From Populus alba (taxonomy: Eukaryota > Streptophyta > Magnoliopsida > Malpighiales > Salicaceae), in the NCBI RefSeq assembly GCF_005239225.2, contig NC_133302.1:1426001-1490000 (forward strand): a DNA stretch of 64,000 nt. Direction: 5' to 3'. The notes beneath the pieces were generated by a model that saw nothing but the letters and a program-made list of their open reading frames with translations, searched no databases and was not told the DNA's origin. The stretch's first letter is position 1, and every line of letters begins with the position of its first letter. Shown here one piece after another: positions 55,845 through 64,000 of this stretch. The translations under genes were made by a program, and so were the position numbers.

Positions 55845-56971
55845 TGGTATCAGAGTTGGTTTTATGGAATGAGGCTTAATCCCAATTTTTTTTTTGGAGT
55901 GATATTTTGTCTTCCGCTTCTGCAAAATTAGGTATTTCGACAGTTTTTTATTTTATTTTTAACATTTGTTTTTGCCCATAATTGAGCTTTGGAGTCTTTC
56001 ATTTTTCTATTTATGAGTATTTTCTTATCTCATTCAATTTTTTTTTGTTATAAAAAAAATTGATGAAAACTTTTAAAATATTTATAAAATATATTTTTAT
56101 AAATATTTACAAATGTTTATTTTTTATTTTTTATTATTGACATTTTTACGGTTTTTTCATAATATTGGATTTTTTTTAATCATTTGAACTAATAACCTGA
56201 ATTCTATATTTTACTTACTCTTTAAAAAATATTATAATTGTCTATATATATATTTTTTACATTGAAAAACCCACTCACAGTATAGGACAAGCCTATCTAA
56301 TCCCATTATTGGTTTAGGGTTTTTTTTTCCCTGCTGGGTAGTCTTTACTCTTTACAATAAATTGTCATCAAACCCTACTTGTGCATTGCTAGCAGTGCAC
56401 GAAAAGTAGGACTATGCTCATGCTCCAAATTTCATGTCTCAAAACTTTAGCATGGACCAAGTCTTGAGATGAGTCATCATTACATTTTAATTACGTGTCA
56501 TGTTTCGTTGGTTTGGATTTCAGTTGATCTATAAGGCCGTCTCCTTACACAAGTACTGTTTCTAATAATAAAAATATAAACTAAAAGATGACCAAAAAAG
56601 GTTTGGTAGGGTTCTCCATCATCAAGTGGCAGAAACACAGGACACAGCATTAAACTGGTTTTTAATAAAGAAGACAGCTTCTGATGGATCGAGAGAGGAA
56701 GACAGCCTGTGATATTGCCATACAAGTAAGATCAAATGTTCCGGTCTGCATCACCAAAACTTACCTGATATACATTTTTATGGCAAATACAGATTTGGTA
56801 TTTCATCTTCCCTCTAGCTTCTGCAATTTGGTATTTGCGTTCAGTTTTTACAAATTTGTTTTGTATTTTGGGAGTAATCGTATTATTTCGAGAAGATATT
56901 TGTTTAGTTTTTGCAATTTAGTATTTTGTCTTCCGCTGCTTTTGCATTCTGGTTATCTGTGATTGTTCATT
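55845..56971 (+). other. Copia element 2, primer site and 1.1-kb leader
   Basis: TGGTATCAGAGTTGG is the initiator-Met tRNA primer site. The leader is T-rich and non-coding; the two TGTTTTGTATTTTGGG- and GTATTTTGTCTTCCGC-like stretches repeat a motif also seen at 55895-55930, suggesting internal duplication. Confidence 0.65.
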
Positions 56972-57960
56972 ATGGCTACTGAAAGAGATGATTCGCTTCA
57001 GTCTATGAGTATGAGGTTGGATGGGAATAACTATTCGTATTGGAGTTATGTAATGAGAAATTTTCTTAAGGGTAAGAAGATGTGGGGGTATGTTAGTGGT
57101 ACTTATATGATACCTAAGAATATTGAGGAGGGGGATGCTAGTTTGATAGATACACGGGAAGCAAATAATGCAAAGATCATTACTTGGATCAACAATTCTG
57201 TTGAGCATTCAATAGGTATGCAGTTGGCGAAGTATGAGACAACAAAAGAGGTTTGGGATCATTTGCAAAGGTTATTCACACAATCAAATTTTACAAAACA
57301 ATATCAATTAGAGAATGACATACAAGCTTTTCAATCAGAAGAATATGAGTATCCAAAGCGTTTTATTTCTGTTATGATAGATCTTGGGATCAATTGGATC
57401 TTACAGAATCGACAGAATTAAAGGCATGTGGTGCCTATATTGAGCGTAGAGATCAGCAACGATTGGTACAGTTTTTAACAGCACTTCACAGTGATTTCGA
57501 AGGACTTAGAGGTTCAATTCTGCATCATTCTCCACTGCCTTCTGTTGACTCTGTTGTGAGTGAGTTATTGGCTGAAAAAATACATCTTCAGTCTTATTCT
57601 GAAAAGGGAATTCTTTCTGCTTCGAATCCTTCAGTATTAGCAGTGCCTTCTAAGCCATGCTCTAATAATCAGAATAAGCCTTACACAAGGGTTGGCTTCG
57701 ATGAGTGCAATTTTTTTAAGCATAAAGGTCATTGGAAGGCTCAGTGTCCTAAGTTGAGACAACAGAATCAAGCTTGGAAGCCTGGCAATCAGACACAATC
57801 TAATGCTCATAGACCACATCAGGGTTATAAACCACCACACCATAATACAACAGCAGTAGCTTCCCCAAGCTCTATTATCGATCCCAATACTTTAGCTGAG
57901 CAATTTCAGAAGTTTCTCTCCTTGCAGCCACAAGCAATGTCCGCTTCTTCTTCCATAGGT
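56972..57960 (+). pseudogene. Copia element 2, gag
   Basis: ATG 56972 (MATERDDSLQSMSMRLDGNN, YSYWSYVMRNFL). The frame shifts near 57380 and continues WDQLDLTESTELK, ERRDQQRLVQFLTALHSDFE, LPSVDSVVSELLAEKI. The zinc knuckle reads CNFFKHKGHWKAQC, with the second Cys replaced by Phe. Nucleocapsid function would be lost. Confidence 0.82.
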
Positions 57961-60900
57961 TAGTTGCCTCATAGTTCCTCAGGAATGTCACACTCAGAAT
58001 GGGTCTTGAATTCTAGTGCTTCCCATCATATGTCTCCAGATTCCTCATCTTTTACCTTCGTGCCCCCTTTGTCCTCCATTCTTGTTATGACTGCTGATGG
58101 CACTCCTATGCCCTTAGCAGGTGTTGGTTCTGTTGTCACACCTCACATGTATCTTCCTAATGTTTATCTTATTCCATAACTCAAATTAAATCTTACTTTT
58201 GTTGGTCAAATATGTGATTCTAGTGATTATTTAGTCATGTTTTCTAATTCTTTTTATTATGTACAGGATCTGCAATCTCAGAAGCTGATTGGGACAGGCT
58301 GTAGGGAGAAAGGACTATATATTTTGGATGAGTTAAAAGTGCCAGTTGCTACTGTTGCCGCTGCTACTACTAATGTTGATTTGTCTTCTTTTCGTTTGAC
58401 TCTTTAATCTTCTAGTTTTTATTTATGACATTCCCGTCTAGGTCATGTTTCGTCTTCCCGTTTGAGATTTTTAGCATCCACAAGAGCTTTAGGAAATTTG
58501 AAAACTTGTGACATTTCTGATTGTAGTGGATGTAAACTGGCAAAATTTTCCGCCCTACCTTTTAATCGAAGTATTTTTATTCTTCTTCACCATTTGATTT
58601 GATTCATTATGATGTATGGGGACCTTCTCCTGTTGCCACAAAAGGAGGGTCTCGATATTATGTCTTTTTTATTGATGATCATACTCGTTACTGTTGGGTT
58701 TATTTAATGAAACATCGTTCTGAATTCTTTGAGATATATACAGCTTTTCGAGCTTTTATCAAAACTCAACATTCTGCTATGATCAAATGTTTTAGGTGTG
58801 ATTTGGGTGGGGAATACACCTCTAATAAATTTTTCCAATTGCTTGCCTTAGATGAAACCATCCACCAAACTTCATGTATAAATACTCCTGAGCAAAATGG
58901 TGTTGCTGAAAGAAAACATAGGCATATTGTTGAAACTGCTCGTTCTCTCTTGTTGTCTGTTTTTGTTCCTAGTGAGTTTTGGGGAGAAGCTATTCTTACT
59001 GCTGTAAGTTTGATTAATACAATTCCATCTTCTCATAATTCGGGTATATCTCCTTTTGAAAAGTTATATGGGTATGTCCCTGATTATTCATCATTTAAAG
59101 TCTTTGGTTGTACTTGTTTTGTTCTTCGTCCTCATGTAGAACGTAGTAAGTTATCCCTTCGATCCGCTATTTGTGTATTTCAGGGTTATGGTGAAGGTAA
59201 AAAAGGATATCGTTGTTTTGATCCAATAACTCAGAAACTGTATGTGTCTCATCATGTTGTCTTCCTTGAGCATATACCTTTCTTTTTTATTCCATCCACT
59301 ACTCATAGCCTGACTAAAACTGATCTTATTCATATAGATCCCTTTTCTGAGGATTTTGGCAATGATACCTCTTCCCATGTTTGATCAATTTGTACTCATA
59401 ACTCTGTAGGTACTAGTACTTTACTCTCTAGCACACCTGAAGCTCCATTCTCATCTATAGCCCCTCAAGCTTCATTTGAGGTTGTAGATCCACCTCCACG
59501 TTAGTTCATTCACATTCGTAAGTCCATAAGTACCAGATTTTGCTTATTCTTGTTATTCTTCATCATTTACTTCCTTTTTAGCTTCTATTCATTGTCTCTT
59601 TGAGCCCTCTTCCTATAAAGAGGCAATTCTTGATCCACTTTGGGAGCAAGCTATGTATGAGAAACTTTCTACTTTGCATAAGACAGATACTAGGGATCTG
59701 GTTCCTCTACCTCCTAGTAAGAGTGTTGTTGGTTGTCGTTGGGTGTATAAGATCAAGATTAATTCTGATGGGTCTATTGAGCGATACAAAGCTAGGCTAG
59801 TTGCAAAAGAATACTCTCAACAGTATGGTATGGACTATGAGGAGACATTTGCCCTGGTTGCAAAAATGACTACTATTCGTACTCTTATTGCCGTAGCTTC
59901 GATTCGTCAGTGGCATATTTCTCAGCTTGATGTTAAAAATGCCTTCTTGAATGGAGATCTTCAAGAAGAAGTTTTTATGGCACCCCTTCTTGGTATTTCA
60001 CATGACTCTGGATATGTTTATAAGCTTAAGAAAGCATTATATGGTATCAAACAAGCACCCCGTGCTTGGTTTAAAAAAATTCTCTATTGTGATCTTTTCT
60101 CTTGGCTTTGTTTCTAGCAGTCATGATTCTGCTTTTTTTATTAAGTGCACTGATGCAAGTTGTATCATTCTATCTTTATATGTTGATGACATGATTATTA
60201 CTGGTGATGACATTGATGGTATTTTAGTTTTGAAGACAGAGTTAGCTAGACGATTTGAGATGAAGGATTTGGGTTATCTTCGATATTTCCTGGGTATTGA
60301 GGTAGCATACTCACCTAGAGGTTACCTTCTTTCTCAGTCGAAATATGTTGCAGATATTCTTGAGCGGGCTAGACTTACTGATAACAAGAATGTGGATACT
60401 CCTATTGAGGTTAACGCGAGGTACTCTTCTTCTGATGGTTTACCTTTGATAGATCCTACTTTATACTGCACTATTGTTGGGAGTTTGGTATATCTCACAA
60501 TTACTCGTCCAAATATTGCATATGTTGTTCATGTTGTTAGTCAGTTTGTTGCTTCTCCTACTATTGTTCACTAGGCAGCTGTTCTTCATATTTTGCGATA
60601 TCTTCAGGGTACAGTTTTTCAAAGTCTTTTACTTTCATCCACCTCTTCCTTGGAGTTGAGTGCATACTCTGATGCTGATCATGGTAGTGATCCCACAGAT
60701 CACAAGTCTGTTATCGGATTTTGTATCTTTTTAGGTGATTCTCTTATTTCTTAGAAGAGCAAGAAACAATCTATTGTTTCTCAATCATCCACCGAAGCAG
60801 AATATCATGCCATGACATCTACTACCAAAGAGATTATTTGGTTATGTTGGTTACTTGCTGATATGGGAGTTTCCTTTTCTCATCCTACTCCTATGTATTG

Positions 60901-61130
60901 TGACAACCAGAGTTCTATTTAGATTGCTCACAACTCGGTTTTTCATGAGCGGACTAAGCACATTGAGATCGATTGTCATCTTACTCGTCATCATCTCAAG
61001 CATGGAACCAGTACTTTGCCTTTTGTTTCTTCTTCCTTGCAGATTGCAGATTTCTTTACCAAGGCGCATTCCATCTCTCGTTTTCGTTTTCTAGTTGGCA
61101 AACTCTCGATGCTTGTAGCTGCCGCATCGT
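57961..61130 (+). pseudogene. Copia element 2, pol (many stops)
   Basis: Protease site WVLNSSASHHMS (Asp and Gly of DSG changed to Asn and Ser), GAG-pre block HSRLGHVSSSRLRFL, integrase with HYDVWGPSP, FRCDLGGEYTS and NGVAERKHRH, RT with [38 protein letters not shown], and RNase H with STEAEYHAMTS and FHERTKHIEIDCHLTRHH. At least six in-frame stops and several frameshifts (for example 58179, 58406, 59384, 60117, 60573, 60753, 60922). Order is that of Ty1/Copia. Confidence 0.85.
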
Positions 61131-61145
61131 GAGTTTGAGGGGAGA

Positions 61146-61309
61146 TGTTAAATAATATTATGTAGTCTTATTTATTAAGGGTAGAATAATACTTTCAGTT
61201 TAACCTATATATACTTTATTTGTATTTAGGTTAAGACCATGCATTCATAATATACAGATTATTCAGAATTCTAGCCTCCTTTTTGTGTTTGATCTCAATT
61301 ACTTTAACA
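61146..61309 (+). mobile_element. Copia element 2, 3' LTR (164 bp)
   Basis: Preceded by GTTTGAGGGGAGA (polypurine tract) and followed by ATAAG (61310-61314), the target duplication. It differs from the 5' LTR at three positions, all transitions (A/G, G/A, C/T), out of 164. Confidence 0.92.
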
Positions 61310-61314
61310 ATAAG

Positions 61315-61841
61315 CATATTACATATGCATAAAAACAGAATTCAGATATTCTGTTTGCTTACTAATCACTTAGTCTAGTCAAGGAAGCAATGCTAGAAGG
61401 TACAGATATTCAGATATTCTGAACCAGTGTTCATTTACTGATGAAAGCAGGTAACCTCCCTGATAAATTATTATATTCATCCTCCTAAAAGGTGTCAAAG
61501 AAATACACACTCAGAGAGTTTTCTGGAAGTATTATTGTTTACCATAAAATTTAGATAAAAAAATGAAGAACATACAAATGAAAAACAGAAGAATTGCAAT
61601 AACATTATTTCCACTGAATTTGATCCACGTGCATGGTTGAATTATCAGCATAGAAGATTGAAAGATCGAAACAATCCGGGCATGTTAAATGTGAGACTTT
61701 TTGGCATCAAAATCAGCAACTTTCCTGTGGTAAGAGAGGCTGATTGCATATCTGTTTTTTTTTTTTTTTTTATCGTTTTTTGGTTCGTAGACCTGTGATT
61801 CAATTAAGAGACGCACAAAAAAAGAAAAAGTGTCTGCTTAC
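61315..61841. other. Intron-like DNA of a receptor-kinase relic
   Basis: The minus strand around 61455-61490 reads NNLSGRLPA, another LRR-like piece. The rest is AT-rich with a poly-T run at 61758. The Copia element 2 insertion site lies in this relic. Confidence 0.4.
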
Positions 61842-61912
61842 ATATTTGTCAGGTTGACCAACGTGGCAAGTTCTGCAGGCAACTTTCCTGTCAATGCATT
61901 GAGGAGAAAACA
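61842..61912 (-). pseudogene. LRR-VIII receptor-like kinase, single LRR exon
   Basis: Between acceptor TCTCTCTTCAG (ending 61913) and donor GTAAGC (from 61841) the frame reads CFLLNALTGKLPAELATLVN then LTNM, one LRR repeat in an exon of 71 bases. One exon per LRR of about 72 bases is usual in LRR-VIII kinases. No neighbouring LRR exon in good condition is found within 1 kb. Confidence 0.65.
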
Positions 61913-62069
61913 CTGAAGAGAGATGACATTAAGCATAATATTGAGTAATATCAGAGAAAAGAGAGAGGCTACGGGGACCAGCTTCACGTGCATTAAGCAG
62001 TAATTATGGGGACTGCATGCACCCTTTTTGCCATTGATAAAATTAATCAGAGAAAATGGGAAGATCATG

Positions 62070-63062
62070 GAATTTCAGCTCGTATTTAAGTTTACATTTA
62101 ATTAATCATCTGAAGGTTAATATTCTCTGATTTTTAAGTTTTTCAAATGCATTGTTTAGAAGTTAAGTGTGTGTAGAGAAAGGATAGAGAAAAAGAAACC
62201 TCCAAGTACGAACTCAAACTTGCTTCACAAATAGCATGTTTGGCAATTTTTGTAAAAAACTCAATTTTTAAAATTAATTTTTATTATATTTTTTAGATCA
62301 TGTTAACATATAAAAATAAATTTTAAGAATAAATAATATATTATTTTAATATATTTCTAAATAAAAAATACTTTCAATATCATAATATCAAATATCAAAT
62401 CACTGATATTATTTTTTTTAAATCAACCTCGGGCATAAAAATGGTCAAAATTCATTAAAAAGAAAAGCATTTTTGCTTCGGTGACATGCTATATTCATTA
62501 ATTGTTATGATGGCTATGGCATACGAATTACCGTAACTTTCAACTGTGTTAATAATGTGGTTGTTTATCAACCACTATCACTGTAGATCTTCCATGGGTC
62601 AAATGTTTATGAGCCTGAGCTTTTATTGTTTTCTTATTGGGGCTCTTTCCTGGGACCAAATGGACCCAGTCTCTTTTATTAATTGCAAATAGTTTATATT
62701 ATTGTTAAATGGTGTTTACTTAAGTGGTAAAATGCGGGTTAAAACTATATATTATATTCTAATTATTATAGGAAATTCAATACACTCGTGGCAGAACCAA
62801 AACACTATTCATGCGCTTGCATTTTAATGTAGACTCACTAAATTAAAAACACAATTACTTTAAATTTGATAAGCCCATATAAGATTGAAAGAAAAAGGAT
62901 TAAATTAAAAAAAAATGAATAAAATAGGTGGTAATTTAATAAGATTGAAACACAATTACTATTCATAAGATTGTTGACACATAGCTTAAGTTTAATCCAA
63001 TTAAAACAACAATGCTTACTCTTAATTTAATATTATATTAAGGGCACGGCGTCACTCATGCT
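62070..63062. other. AT-rich intergenic DNA, no gene seen
   Basis: No coding or RNA feature. The last about 60 bases (AAACAACAATGCTTACTCTT onward) match the 3' flank of NLR copy 2 at 25670-25720. Confidence 0.45.
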
Positions 63063-63134
63063 CTATTTAAAAAGTACAAAAGGATGAAGGACATCTTTAG
63101 TGTTAGGATGCTCCCACTCCACTACTGACTCTTA
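63063..63134 (-). pseudogene. BED-NLR C-terminal relic (copy 5)
   Basis: The minus strand reads ESVVEWEHPNTKDVLHPFVL then FK and stop, equivalent to the last 22 residues of copy 2 (ESVVEWKHPNAKDVLLPFVR). The 3' flank matches copy 2 too (AAGGGCA then CGTCACTCAT). Nothing of the LRR remains upstream beyond 63134. It marks a further NLR unit lost by deletion. Confidence 0.75.
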
Positions 63135-64000
63135 GGCACCGCTCTCTCAGCCCAATTACCATCATGTTTTATGTTTTAGGGTTCTAATTTGAGTTTTTTT
63201 GGATTGATTACAAGTAATGTAAGGAAAAGATAATGTATTATTTTTTAGCTCATTATCAAACTTTTAAATTTTATTCATCTTGGGAATGAGTTCTATATAT
63301 ATAATGTCACAACCAAAAAGAGGGTCTTGGTAGTAATTGTCTAATGAATGCAATTCTATATATATATATATATATAATTATATAAATATGAATCCACGGG
63401 TAAAGGTATTAACAAATGTTCTGCATTGAATTGTTAGAATTTAGATTGGATTATATTTATTTTGAACTATGATAGCTTGAAATATTGTAAATACATACAA
63501 AACTCTACTAAAATTTTGTTGTAATCACAATGGAAAAAAAAGGACTAATTGGTAGTAATTGTCTAATGAATTGTTTCGAAATCGCGTCTAACAAAAGAAA
63601 GAAAAAGACTCTGCCATGATATTTTATTTTTATTTTTATTTTAGGTAGTACCAGCTCGTCGCTTTTTGTGTAATTGCATGGTGTCGTTTTGCATTTTGTT
63701 TATGGACAGTCGTTGCTTGGGATCATGTGAGCCATTTATTAATAAAGAAAATAGGGAAGGGGCTCCACGGTGACTTTCAAAATATGATGATTCATTTGAT
63801 TCACACCAAGACACAATTAACAGAATTACAAAAAAAAAAAAAAAAAAAAAACCTCATAATGTATACAAAGACACAATTTATTGTAGATTATAAAAATAAA
63901 ATAATTATTTCACCCTTCTAAAAACACCAACAACCTTCATATAAAAAAGGACTTGGTAGTAATTTTGCTAACATACACGCACAGCTTCATATAAAAAGGA
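63135..64000. other. AT-rich intergenic DNA, no gene seen
   Basis: Contains a (TA)n microsatellite at about 63356-63377, a poly-A run near 63828, and a short motif GGTAGTAATTGTCTAATGAA at about 63330 and 63551 with a partial copy at 63954. No gene recognised. Confidence 0.45.

Overview
This is plant nuclear DNA, most likely from a poplar or willow (Salicaceae). It carries single-exon BED-finger NB-ARC-LRR (BED-NLR) genes with 5'UTR introns, relics of plant LRR-VIII receptor kinases, and Athila-, Tat/Ogre- and Copia-type LTR retrotransposons. AT-rich spacers hold PIF/Harbinger-type MITEs flanked by TAA. The genus is inferred from the gene families, not shown by a diagnostic marker.

All recognisable host genes lie on the minus strand and look like a decayed tandem array of NLR plus receptor-kinase units. 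From left to right: BED exon copy 1 (1-1610, frameshifted, cut by the window edge); a LigB extradiol dioxygenase relic (5.9-6.1 kb); receptor-kinase pieces (24.4-25.6 kb); BED-NLR copy 2 (25.7-30.1 kb); malectin-domain exons (34.6-34.9 kb); BED-NLR copy 3 (37.9-42.65 kb); kinase exons (47.1-47.5 kb); BED-only copy 4 with an intact ORF (47.65-49.3 kb, first exon displaced beyond 55.26 kb); an LRR exon (61.9 kb); and a C-terminal NLR relic (63.06-63.13 kb).

From 7654 to 23952 there is a nest of retrotransposons. A Copia 5' LTR and leader is interrupted by a Tat/Ogre-type Ty3 element (5' LTR 8305, 3' LTR 23787). That element is in turn interrupted by an Athila-type element with a tRNA-Asp primer site, gag-protease, no reverse transcriptase and no integrase core (9759-18163). 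The Tat/Ogre 3' untranslated region contains a satellite-like tandem array of about 1.5 kb. Two further Copia elements, each with a perfect 5-bp target duplication, sit at 49485-55263 (inside the 5'UTR intron of BED copy 4) and at 55681-61309. MITEs at 1691, 2647, 2868 and 42760 carry TAA flanks, and paralogous empty sites exist in the same window.

BED-NLR copy 2 appears broken only by seven single-base gains in homopolymers, and copy 3 by one single-base loss. The two Athila LTRs also differ mainly by such indels. Consensus sequencing error is therefore a serious alternative to pseudogenisation. The most unusual structures are the BED-only gene whose NB-ARC is replaced by a coiled-coil tail, the chimeric linker of copy 3, and two sets of covarying stem-loops in the retrotransposons.
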